Below, in pieces: positions 24,701 to 35,052 of a DNA stretch of 64,000 nt (the stretch's first letter is position 1; each line of letters starts with the position of its first letter). Made by a program: the position numbers and the translations under genes. Source of the DNA: Cyprinodon diabolis (lineage: Eukaryota > Chordata > Actinopteri > Cyprinodontiformes > Cyprinodontidae); the NCBI GenBank assembly GCA_030533445.1, contig CM060081.1:31880111-31944110 (forward strand). The letters run 5' to 3'. Under the pieces are notes generated by a model. That model saw only the letters and a list, made by a program, of their open reading frames with translations. It made no database searches and was not told the DNA's origin.

Positions 24701-26929
24701 ATAAACAGGGTGTAGATCATGGTCAGGGCCAGGTCTTGTACATTTTAGGTATGTTAGACATCAGACACACCTGATTTCCATTGATGGCTGGTTAACAGAA
24801 TCAAGTGTGTTAAAGCAGGGTGACTTTTAAAACCTGCAGCCCCTAAGGAATGTCTTTAGAGACTCCTAGTTTTACTGAAAATGAGGCATAAGATTTAAAA
24901 ATTTAATTTGGTTTCTCGGGACATTCGGAGTAAGATCTCTGAAAACTTTACAGGTTACGTCTTGTTGAAATATATTACTAGTTTCCCTTTAAGGTCATGA
25001 TCATCATTTTTTTTTTTAATGAAATGAGTCACTAAATCCTGCAGTATCATGTTGATGCTAATAACGCCTCTTTGTTTCTTTGACGCCCCGTTTTTAAAAG
25101 TCAGTTAATGTAATACGACTCAAAAGTGACTGTTATGTGAGCTTATGTTATTATTATTATTGCTGTTATGCATGCAAGACCTGAAATATGTCACGTTTTA
25201 TGATTATTTTTCCAGTAGAGAATCCCTGCTGTTATAACAGAAAACATAATTGCTTGTGAGTATAATGAGGTTTGCAGTGAACATTTTCTGCAAAAAGTTT
25301 TTTACAGAGGAACACCTTTTATCTGTTGCACCTTACAAATGTGAAAAATAACAAAAATCAATAGTTGCCATATTCCTGACTAGTAGGTTTAATGACTTGT
25401 TTCATGCCAAAATATGCAGCAAAGCAAATGGCCAATGAAAAAGCAGAAAAAGGTTGTAGAGTGTTCAGCAAAAGGCACAGAGAAACAAGTTTGTCTGCTT
25501 TAACCTGTATTTAACTGGAACAGTCAGATGAGTTGTTCAAGGTATTATCAACACAGCAGACTAATGGAGTAACTTAAAAAACTCATTGTTTCATGCATGC
25601 ATCAGTACAGGACTTCTGAAATGTTTCTATCCCATTAATTTGTTTTATTCTTTTTTTGATTAACCACAGGGCCCAAACTACTTCACCTCTGATGTTAATA
25701 TAAATCGATTACAAATTAAAAAATCTAAAATGAAACGTTTGAATCGACGGATCATTTGATGTATAAACCAAGGTTTTCAAGCATTTATTTAATATAAACA
25801 TAAATACATTCAACTATTTAATCTGGGGGACTAGGTGTTGCTCAGTGATTGCTGCATTTCACAGTTACTGTTATTTTTTTTCCAGGCAATGCTTATGATG
25901 TAGAATGTGCAGTTAAAGAGTGATGAAATTTACCAACACTGCAAACATTTTAGGACTTCATTAAAGCATACCTATTAGGGCTGAAACAAGTAATTGGATT
26001 AATCAGTTATTGAAATAATCATCAACTAATTTAGCAATTGATTAATTGTTAACAGGAGTATAGAGACTCTAAAATATGTCTTAAGCTGACAGAACAACCG
26101 ATCTTTAGCAGCAATTATATCAAAATTGTTAAAAAATATATATAAACATTTTGCATTTCAGATAAAAAAACAAAACAAAAAACTTTATCTGCTAATATGT
26201 TCAATCCAGAACTTCTCAATTGGAAACATTTTGATTTCACCTCCTTTAATTTATTTATATACTCTTTTATCTTTTTTTAATCTTCTTTAGGAAACTGTTG
26301 GTTATCGGATGATTAATCGATTCATTGAAAAAACTTAATGCCAAAATATTTGTAAGTTGCAGCCCTAATACTCCACAGTCAAATGTTAATGAATAACAAT
26401 ACACTAATGTATCTCTGGGTAAAATACTAGTTTTCCACCATAAAACCAGCTTTTGATGTTTTGCCCAAAGGCAGACAAGTTCTTCTGTCATCAAGCATAA
26501 ACTGATGCACCGATGAAAAAATTTCAGTTACTTGTTTAGCACAGAAACGAACAATTAGTTGCATATTTACACATTGCCTTACCTGGCTGTAACAGAAAAT
26601 AAGGTTGTTTTCCTTATCACGGTTTCTGCGGGTCATTAAAAATCATTTAAAGTTATTAAATTATAATTTGTTAAAATTAAGGCCTGAAATTTGCATTAAA
26701 ATTCATTAAATGTCATTATCGTGGCATTTAAAATGCGTTATTTAAAAAAAAAAAAAAAAACGTCATATATTTGCCTGAAACTGTTTCTGGTTGATTGTAA
26801 AGCCGTATGTTCGGAAAAGAAGCTCAGGGCGGAAAAAAAGCTAAAGAATTTTAACAAAAGTGGCTGGAAAGCAAAGGAATTCGGGACATTGTGCAGCCTG
26901 TCAACTGTAAAGATGATGATTTTGCCCTG

Positions 26930-26984
<55 letters not shown>

Positions 26985-29789
26985 TGAATGAGGGTCATGG
27001 GTACTTGTTGATGGCATTAAAATTATTTCTAAGAGCATTACAAGACCATTAAAAAGCATTAAATCAGAGTTACTCATTCCTGTATAAACCCTGCTAATGT
27101 TAAGAATAGAAAAAGAAGAACTTTTGATTGACAAGAGGCCATGCTGCTGTACTTGGCTGTTTTTCCTTTTAGCTTCATCTGCCTTTCCTATTTTAACACC
27201 TTGAAACCAGGAAAACGGCAACAAAGAAAAAAGTAAATTGGAATCGAGGTAACAGCAAACCTTCTTAGAAACAAAATAAACTGTAAATACAATATCTAGC
27301 TCTTGGTATATGGGGAGAAATTAAAGTTTTTAAATATTAAAATCTAACTGCATGTCCTACATCGGAGGTCTTCAACTGGGGGTCCGTGACCCCTAGGGGG
27401 TCCACAGAGGTACTGCATGGGGGTCACAAAAGTTTTGGTTGATCAGACTTTTTGTTTATATTCCCCCCGCAATTTTTTCCACTAATTGAAATGTCTTTAA
27501 ATACACAATAACATGATTTCAACAGATAAATGAGGCAGAAGATGTCTTTTAGTCATCAATGCACACATTCAGCAACACACAGGAGCCTGTCCTATCAATG
27601 AGGAATCCGAAACAGAAATACTCTAATAATCTCCAGGCAAAATTACTTTTGTTACATTACTCCATATGTAATAGTGACTATAGGACCAGTTCGATATAAC
27701 AATTTCATACAATAAATATAATTAAGGGTCCCTGCTCGATCTCGCCATCAGTTTGGGGGTCCTTGGCCTGGAAAAACGTTGAAGACCCCTGTCCTACATC
27801 ATTGGCCAAAACCTGTTTCTCAGTTCATATATATTTTATTTTTTTATTATTCCGGAGGATTTTCATTCTGATTTCATTCTGATCTGTTTTCTTTAGGTCG
27901 ACAAAAGTCCTGAAGGCCAGTTCATCCAGCTGATGGCGCTGCCTCGAACCCTTCAGCAAAGGATCACAAAGCTGGTGGATCCTCCAGGGAAAAACCGGGA
28001 TGTGGAGGAGATCCTGCTGCAGGTTGCTCAGGATCCTGACTGTGGAGCTGTGGTGCAACAAGGTCTGTGTAAAATGTGACCAAAGGATTAAGGTCTGGTT
28101 TAAAATCTGCTTCAGTAAGAAGATTCATAGAAGAAATACGGTTGTTAAAAAATCCAATTTTATTAGTAGACCTTTTTTAAGACAATGAAAGACCAATGAA
28201 GAAACATTTTTTCTACTTTATAAACAAAGATGACTGAGATGTCCTGGTATTTCTCCTCTACAGCTATCTCATCTATTGTAAAAACCTCCAGCATAACACA
28301 GAGCATCAAAGGCATTGCTACAGCTGGTAAGAACTTCTATTCGTTATAATCTTAGAATTTTCGAATAAGAGAGAAAATATTTCTTCAGTTTTGATGAAGA
28401 ATCAATTTTTAAATCATTTAAAAAAATCTACAACTAAAAGCTCTGTTAAGTTTGGAAGGAAATTTTGTTGGAGTTTTTCTCTAAATTTTTCTTTAACAGT
28501 TCTTTTCAGACTTTCTACCATTTATTCAACCTTTTTTTAGGCAGATTGTATGTTTTCATTTCCTTACTGTCTTAAAGCCCCTGTCACACCTTGGCGATTT
28601 AGACCAGTGTATGCCTGACGTACGGAAATCTGGCAATAACACTGGCATACGTTGGATAAGTTATGGGTCAGTTTTGTATAAGTTATGAGCGGGCTGGCAC
28701 ACGTCGACATACGGCAAATACGCCTTGACGTATGCTAGCGTATGCTCATACATGGGCCATAAGTTACAGGCAAGTTATCTGATTGTTGGCTTACATTAAG
28801 TGTCAGTTACTCGTAAGGTGTGGTGTCTAGCTTATCCAAAACCTATGCATAACTTGTGCGTAATTTGTGCGTAACTTGTGCATAACTTATTAAGAACTTA
28901 TCCCTAACGCATATAAACGTATTTGACGTGTTCCAGACGACCACTGAACGTGTTTCTAACTTACAGCTACTGTTTAAGGACGACAATGGCGTTGGATGTT
29001 GGAGTTTGCCCTGAAATCGAAGGGTTGATGGTTCAAGACTTTAATTGTTGTTGTGTCTGATGGTGGTCAGAGGGCCCGGTGGCGCCAGTGTATGGCAGCC
29101 CCGCTTCTGTCAGTGAGCCCCAGGGCAGCTGTGGCAGCGTTTTGGTATAAAAGGGGGTCACAGGAGGAAACTGTCAGTTCTCCTCCAGGCTGCATCCCCA
29201 TCATAGGGTAATAGTAAAGCTGAGTGTGATGAATCCTCCCTGCGTTCACGCCCATGGACATGACCAACAAACTAGCTAGCAGACATGACGCTGAATCTGC
29301 TGCAACTGCAAACCTTTCTATCTTTTTCTTTTTAATTTCTTTTTTTGGCAGGCAATAAACAGCAGCTAGGTTAATAATGCGATCAAGGACATCATTGTAT
29401 GCAGGACGAGCGGATCGCTGCCCCCCTCAGGCTTGTGCATTATTTCATGGGCATTACATTGCCGTGCCTGATGTATAAGTTAGGTTGTCGTTGTACATAA
29501 GTTCTGAACTTGAATGAATGCGCTATGTATACGCCCAAAATAAAAAAAAATACATAGAAAGTTCAGCGTATGCCAACGTTTTGGGAGATTCTGGGATGTC
29601 AGGCATACGCTGGGTAAATCTGCAAGGTGTGACAGGGCACTAAAGGACATTTAAAGGAGACTAAAGGAGATTTGTTCTTGTGTCTTGGTCTTTTCAGGCT
29701 TATGGAAGACCGTGTCTTACAGCTCCAAAAAACTGATGAAAATGTGGAAAGGGTGGAGGAGGAAGCCTTCAGTCTCACAGATGTCCTGA
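21701..29789 (+). CDS. tamm41: Phosphatidate cytidylyltransferase, mitochondrial (TAM41 homolog), 8 coding exons
   Basis: TAMM41 makes CDP-diacylglycerol from phosphatidic acid and CTP on the matrix side of the inner mitochondrial membrane, feeding phosphatidylglycerol and cardiolipin synthesis. Coding exons are 21701-21838, 22848-23030, 23128-23220, 23330-23480, 23788-23933, 27897-28062, 28264-28326 and 29698-29789. All introns are GT-AG and the phases agree, giving 343 residues with no internal stop. Visible landmarks are [10 protein letters not shown] (residues 27-36, nucleotidyltransferase glycine motif), [11 protein letters not shown] (49-59, acidic residues), [51 protein letters not shown], and a basic C-terminal region with [11 protein letters not shown]. 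The last fits the membrane-associating C-terminal region known for the family. The start was chosen because [20 protein letters not shown] aligns with the known N terminus. Intron 5 (about 4 kb) and intron 7 carry mobile elements. No sign of inactivation. Confidence 0.96.
22265..22510 (+). repeat. Telomere-like CCCTAA-rich dispersed repeat, copy B
   Basis: This repeat lies in tamm41 intron 1. It contains CATTGACTTCCATTGACTTT, CTATGCCCTAACCCTAA, several AACCCTAAACCTAACC words, and TGTGGGGACCAGCAAATGTC. It is the inverse-orientation relative of 15960-16140. The irregular spacing argues against a simple interstitial telomere block. Confidence 0.6.
24740..24860 (+). repeat. Fragment of hAT-like dispersed repeat
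   Basis: The words CACACCTGATTTCCATTGAT, CAAGTGTGTTAAAGCAGGG and AAAACCTGCAGCCCCTAAGG occur in an order typical of a common teleost non-autonomous repeat. A related piece (GGGATACGTCTAAAAGCTGC, ACTGAGGATTGGAGTGTGG) is at 40320-40376. No terminal repeats or target duplication were established here. Located in tamm41 intron 5. Confidence 0.4.
25976..26367. mobile_element. Non-autonomous hAT-like element (TAGGGCTG ends)
   Basis: The 392-base unit begins TAGGGCTGAAAC and ends GTTGCAGCCCTA, giving short inverted terminal repeats. Inside are ATTGGATTAATCAG-like and GATGATTAATCGATTCATT AT-rich palindromic blocks. Flanking octamers (ATACCTAT, ATACTCCA) share only their first four bases, so the target duplication is decayed or misplaced. 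A relative lacking its left end is at 56795-57071. Located in tamm41 intron 5. Confidence 0.6.
26932..26981. repeat. (TA)n microsatellite
   Basis: About 50 bases of uninterrupted TA dinucleotide in tamm41 intron 5. Long open frames crossing it (Tyr-Ile repeats on both strands) are artefacts. Confidence 0.9.
27362..27790. mobile_element. Non-autonomous hAT element with 8-bp target duplication
   Basis: The unit starts with GGAGGTCTTCAACTGGGGGT and ends with CGTTGAAGACCCCT, giving inverted ends of CAGGGGTCTTCAAC type with the left outermost bases mutated. It is flanked by perfect octamers GTCCTACA at 27354-27361 and 27791-27798, the length expected for hAT transposition. At 429 bases it has no transposase. 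It sits in tamm41 intron 5, close to exon 6, and does not touch the splice acceptor. Confidence 0.8.
28576..29640. mobile_element. Non-autonomous PIF/Harbinger-like element with TAA target duplication
   Basis: The 1065-base unit in tamm41 intron 7 has inverted ends: CCCTGTCACACCTTG at left and CAAGGTGTGACAGGG at right. Similarity extends inward through GATTTA..CCAG.GTATGCCTGAC. It is flanked on both sides by TAA (28573-28575 and 29641-29643), the 3-bp target type of PIF/Harbinger elements. Internally it has many repeats of CATAAGTTA, TAACTTGTGC and GCGTATGCTAG words. No transposase was recognised. Superfamily assignment is inferred from the target site and ends only. Confidence 0.65.
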
Positions 29790-30895
29790 TGCAGAATATT
29801 CTGAATTTATCTCCTCTTAGTTATAGATAGCAAGAATTGATTATTGATTTTTCTGACCCCAAACAACTGTGACTTTAGCCAGTAAACTTTAACCCTTGTA
29901 GGCCATGTCTTCTATCACTGTGTGCATGGTTAGGACGTTTCTGCACTTTTTTTGTCCCACTAAAGCTCTCATAGTTGATGACTAAACCAGAGTCTAAGAC
30001 TAAAAATGTTTTATAAATGTACCTATGGTCTTTGGATATTATTGAGAGGCTTACAGGAAAGCTTTGGCAACAGAAAGGTCACTAAAGCTGCAGGAGCATT
30101 GCTCTAAACATTTACCTCTGGAATAAGTTTGGTTTCAGCAAAGGAATCCATCTGTGTGTTTTATTGTTTTCTATGCAAGTGGAAGCTGCTTCGATTTGAT
30201 GACACACATTTATGTCTTGTTCCTGATATCTCAGCCAAAGAATCATTGAACTTGTGTTTTAACTTTTTCACAGCAGTTTTTTTATTATTGTTTCTTTGAT
30301 AGGAAGCTGCCTCTACCGGTTATACATTGTTAACTGCAGAATGACACAAAGTTTATTTTTTAAAATGTTTATTAAACCCTTTTTGAATACACAGTAACTA
30401 GTCGGCTACATGTTGTTTTCTTTACAGTAATTTCTATTAAATGTGAAGCTCCTGAACCAGAAGGAAGAAGTTTCTGCTTCTGAATATTATTGGTCTAAAT
30501 ATAGCCCTTTAACTTTTATTTGCCCAGCTTATACTGTGATGTCAGCACTACCATGAAACTATCAGAAAATGACAACAGAAACTGGTTGCACACAGATGTC
30601 TCTCATACAACATGATAGATCTTAAAATATATTGCAATGGAGCAAATTGCTTAAAGACATACATGCATCTTATTCAAAAAGACTAGGGCTTGTAATTGCT
30701 GCCAAAAGTGGATCAACAACGTATTCAGACTGAATACCTGTGATTTCTTAGCTTTCTACTTCTTATAAATTTGCTGTAATCTAAACTTTTTTTCAGATTG
30801 AAAAAATAGGGGATTGTGTGAAGAATACTGGGGAAAGAGATTATTAATGCAGCACTTTTAATACTTTAATAAATGACTAAAAATAGTTAAGTTCT
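29790..30895 (+). other. tamm41: tamm41 3' UTR (end inferred)
   Basis: After the stop codon there is AT-rich non-coding DNA. The first full AATAAA hexamer I noticed is at 30869-30874; ATTAAA variants lie earlier, near 30373 and 30434. The true polyadenylation site may be at any of these, so the end coordinate is approximate. Confidence 0.4.
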
Positions 30896-32708
30896 CACCT
30901 TTAACCTGTTGCTTTCTATTCTATAATGCTGTAAGAATACAGTGCCGTCCTCACTTGTTTTGGTTGCTCTTTAATGTGTACCTTTTGTGAAAAGTTTTAA
31001 CTTTATTTGGTTAATGGTTAGATTCTGCATTTTAATACATGCATTAAAAAGGATCAGTGCAAGACAATTAGTCTGAAATATCCCAGTAACAAACTTTAAC
31101 TTCTTATCTCGCGATAACCATCTTCTAAACAGGTTTCAGTAGAAAGCACACCATATAATGAAGGAGGGGAAAAAGCAGTGCTATCACACACAGTTTAGTG
31201 AGTCACTGTTAGATGATACAACCACTTGTGTTTGTTTTGTCCACCTAACAGCATTACATCATGAGTCACTCTTTACTAATGGACATATGAGTCATCCTAC
31301 AACAGCACCCTCTGAGTGCTGCAAGGTGACTCTTTGTTTTATTTTCCCTTTGATTGACAGGCTGTTTCTGCATGTTTCTATGAACCTTCTCATCTTTGAA
31401 AAAAAAAATCTTTTAGGTGAACATTGTTCTTGATCCTTGTTATGCAACTGTTCTGTCAAAGGAGGTTTAGGTTGCAGTTAGGTACATGCTTTAAGGAGTT
31501 TCAACAAGATTTATCTTAAACACTCTCTGTTTATCCTAAGCTATTATCTCTCTAGAGCTCCTCCCTTCACATGATTGCTGCATCCCCTTCATGCCTTCTG
31601 GACTTTTGGCTTTCTTAAAACAAAAGTGTTCCAGTTTTCTTTAAAATGTATATGCATAATAGTTTCCTTACTGACAGATTATCCCACCTAAGCAGTTGAG
31701 CTCTCTAGCTCCTCCTTGTTCCCACCAGTTTCTATAGGCCTCTTGTTTGCTCTGGTATTTATATGTAGGGGTGTAAGAGGAATGGAGGAGGAATTCAAAT
31801 AAAATTCCAATATAATTAAATGATACTTGTTTTGATTTAATAAAAGGTTGAAAAGTTTGATTAATATTTTGAGGCAATAGGCAGTGTCTCAACATGCAAT
31901 ATATAGTTTTAGGTATACGATAAAGTAACTCTTTAAACTATAGAATATGTTTTAGAAATGCTTAATCTTGGCATCCTACTCTACATACATGGGCAGTTCT
32001 AGACAGGCTAAAAGGGGCCTGTGCCCCAGTTGTGTCCCCTGTGCTGAGAATATAAAATGCAAAACTTTAAATCTTTAAGGTGATTGGCTGGGCTTTAAGC
32101 TAAATTTTCTTGAATCAATTTGCGAATGGAATATGGAAATGTACCTTTAAAATCAAATTATAAGATGCAACATATCCATTTCTTTTGCTTTATGTTAGTA
32201 AACATCTTGAATTAAGGCAAAATACACTTTAGGACACTGTTAAAGCATTTTTACTTTTTAGATCAGTTTTTGCAATTTAATAATAAATACATTTCTTATG
32301 ATTATAGAAGCTTGTAGAAAAGATGGTAAATTATTTTTCACTTAGAACAATATAATCTTTCAACTGATCAATTCAGTTCAATGTTTTATTAGAGGTTAGT
32401 CAACATTACGCTCAAATATCAGATCAGTTTTTATCTGTTAGATCAGCGGTATTCACTCCTGGCTTCGTTTCTAACCTGAAATACTAATGTGATCGTGGTT
32501 GATTACCTTTGTTGATCACATAGTGGAGAAATGTACTCGTTAAATCAGCTCAAATAGTGAAAAAGATGAAGAATGTGAAAAGGAAGAAAAAAGGTGCATG
32601 GGAGATATAGTTTTATACAGTGTGTCCACATATGACAGCTTTTTTTATAGCAAGGATTATTATACAGGGTTATTGCACAGGGTATTTACATGGGTGTTTA
32701 TATAGAGG

Positions 32709-32746
<38 letters not shown>

Positions 32747-33500
32747 TTACTCTGGGTGTCAAATATAAAGAAACAGGTTATTGCACAGGGTATTAAATAG
32801 TAATTGATGATGACAATGACCAGAACTACAGAGAGGAGGTGGAGGAGCTGGTGGACTGGTGCAAAGATAACAGCCTGATTCTGAGCCTGGAGAAGAAGGA
32901 GATCATCTTGGACTTCAGGAAGAACCGGCCTAACTATGCTCCACTGGTCATCAACAATTCATTTGTAGCGGTGGTCAACAGCACCAAATTCCTGGGGGTG
33001 CACATCACTGACACCCTCTCCTTATTACCATTATTTATCCTGCAGTTGCTGCTATTGCACTTCTGGTTAGACCTAAAATGCATTTCGTTGCCTTGTACCT
33101 GTGTAATGACAATAAAGTTGAATCCAATCTAATCTAATTTGTTTAGATTACTATTTTTTTTCTTTATGTATGTATTTATTACTGTTTTTCAAGGCTGTAC
33201 TTTAAAAAATGAGAGCTGTGTTAAATGAAATTTCTTTTTGTATACAGTCGTGTATACAAAATGACAAAAATAAATCTGTCTAATGTATCTAAAAACTAAT
33301 TGCACATTATACATTGCACAAGTTATTGCAGGTTTTTTTTATTTATTTGTTTTTTAACAAAACACACACAAACAAACACACAGACAGACCCCACCCTGGC
33401 CCTCCCTGATAAATATCTTCAAGAATCCCCATTGACATAAATGCTTTAGGTTATATTTACGCTTTGTGGAAGTAAATGCTTCCTGCCTGGAGACGCTTCC
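30896..33500. other. Intergenic spacer between tamm41 and vgll4
   Basis: No gene was recognised. The spacer contains a TA microsatellite (about 32709-32742) and the LINE remnant at 32805-33135, listed separately. The remainder is AT-rich with chance frames only. Confidence 0.6.
32805..33135 (+). mobile_element. LINE remnant: RT C-terminal piece fused to 3' tail
   Basis: An in-frame segment reads EELVDWCKDNSLILSLEKKE, then LDFRKNRP, then STKFLGVHITDTLS. This is the post-catalytic part of a non-LTR reverse transcriptase. It jumps directly into a 3' end with CATTTCGTTGCCTTGTACC and AATGACAATAAAGTTGAAT followed by TCTAA units. The region normally between them is missing, so this copy carries an internal deletion. 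A tail-only relative is at 15453-15520. Confidence 0.75.
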
Positions 33501-33509
33501 ACTGCTGCT

Positions 33510-33740
33510 GTAGGAGATGATAACTGTGCAGCCCTCCCAGGGTCACAATGACAGCTGCGTGATGCAATGCTTCAACATCATAATGCATGCTGATATCACT
33601 GCCTCAGAGCTGCACCAATCAGCGCTCCACTTTCACCACCTGCTAGGAACTGAATTCCATCATTCCAGGCATTCCTCCTCCTCCTCCCTCCCTCCCTCTC
33701 CGCCTCTCTCCCTTCCTCCTCCTCCTCGTTTACAACCAAG
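33510..33740 (+). promoter_or_regulatory. vgll4: Upstream vgll4 promoter with CCAAT box and tandem TEAD-type motifs
   Basis: The block is GC-richer than its surroundings. It contains a CCAAT box (33615-33619, in CACCAATCAGCGC) and two same-strand CATTCC motifs at 33661-33666 and 33670-33675 separated by three bases, with an AATTCC just before (33653-33658). CATTCC is the core TEAD (MCAT) site. A pyrimidine-rich CCTCC stretch follows. Its position about 5.6 kb before the short-isoform coding exon suggests this is that isoform's promoter; the assignment is inference. Confidence 0.5.
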
Positions 33741-33929
33741 TTTGTCCCGACAGCTCTGCTACCATTGTCTGTCCTCGTTTTCACTGCCAGTAGTTTTTTT
33801 GTTTTGTTTTTTTCTCCCCCTCGCTCTTTCTCATTGGGAATAATATTTTCAAAAACATATATCTGTTTCCTTTTATTTCACACCCGGATATTATCATACT
33901 GGAAAACAACAAAGTGGCCCTTGGAAGCG
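33741..33929 (+). other. vgll4: Probable vgll4 non-coding first exon (5' UTR)
   Basis: The coding exon at 39234-39307 begins with an AG acceptor ten bases before its ATG, so a separate upstream leader exon must exist. The best donor seen downstream of the promoter-like block is GCG|GTAGGT at 33929/33930. The 5' boundary shown is arbitrary. An alternative donor or exon elsewhere before 39233 cannot be excluded. Confidence 0.35.
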
Positions 33930-35052
33930 GTAGGTGCTCGTTAAAGTTGCCTCTGACTGACATTGTTTCGGCTCCGTGGGGTCTAGAGTGCGTTGCGCAT
34001 GACGCATTTTGGGGACGCGTTGAATCCAGTTTCTATGATGATATTTGTGTGTGGAGACATGTGCACTAGTGGAACAGAAACAAGGTCAATAAAGAAAGGT
34101 TTGGATAAAGTTTCATTCAGGAGATTAAAGTCTTTATCTGGTGAATTATCCTACTTTCCTCTGTCAGTTGATTTAATTTAGCCGCATTTAATGTTGATAT
34201 ATCTCTGTGGTTGCTATTTAAAGTAGAAAGCAGAGCGAGGGAGTCTCTTATTACAAATCAAGTGCATTTCCTGCTTGCTGCTTGTTTCATTTTGCAGGAT
34301 CTGGCAACAGTAAGCAGGGCGCGCTGGTTTGGGCTGGTGTAAACATAATCTACCACCTGCAGGGGTTTTAATGTTACAGTTCGAGCAATTCAACTTAGGA
34401 GAAGTTCTTAAATTGCATTAATACTCTGAAAGTGAGGAAAAAAATGTGCAAATGTTGCAAGAGCGCCTTTTTTCTTGCAGAAATGAAGGAATGGCATGGA
34501 AGGAATGTCAGTAGAGGGAAGACAAGCATGCTGGACACTTAAAAAAAAATACTTGAATACCATTCATAACTCAGTCAGTCTGAAGGTTCAACATTGCAGA
34601 CGAAAAAATCCCAGAAATCCTTCAACAAATTGTCAAAGTACACTATAAGGTCATAAAAGACTGGCAGCCAACACTGTGGGCGGATGTGGAGAGTTTATGG
34701 CCCTTCAAGCAAAGACTAAGGAATTATTACCAGGATGGGGAGTTTGTGCTACTCAATTACAGGCCCAGAAGGAGGGTATATTATTCTTAAATTAATGCAC
34801 AAATACATTGAGTCAGGAAGTCTTTAGTTGTAGATCTTTTTTTCCCCCTAAGTGTGTACTTAGATTGCTGGCTTTGGTGACATTTTTATTCATTTTCTGT
34901 AAACTCAGGATTTCAGTGGTTGACTAAACATCCAACTTCCATTTTTTCTCTTTTTTTTTGCCTACAGAGAGAACAAAAATACCCAGACTGCAAATTTATA
35001 ATCACTTTGAGTGAAGCAGTATTTAGTTATATGCCTTTGTATTCATTCAATA

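Noticed and set aside
26721..27224. Frames with Tyr-Ile repeats on both strands
   Set aside because: They are translations of the (TA)n microsatellite at 26932-26981.
33517..33843. Plus-strand 108-codon frame near the vgll4 promoter
   Set aside because: It consists largely of CCTCC-repeat Ser/Pro/Leu and lies in promoter or leader DNA. There is no family similarity.
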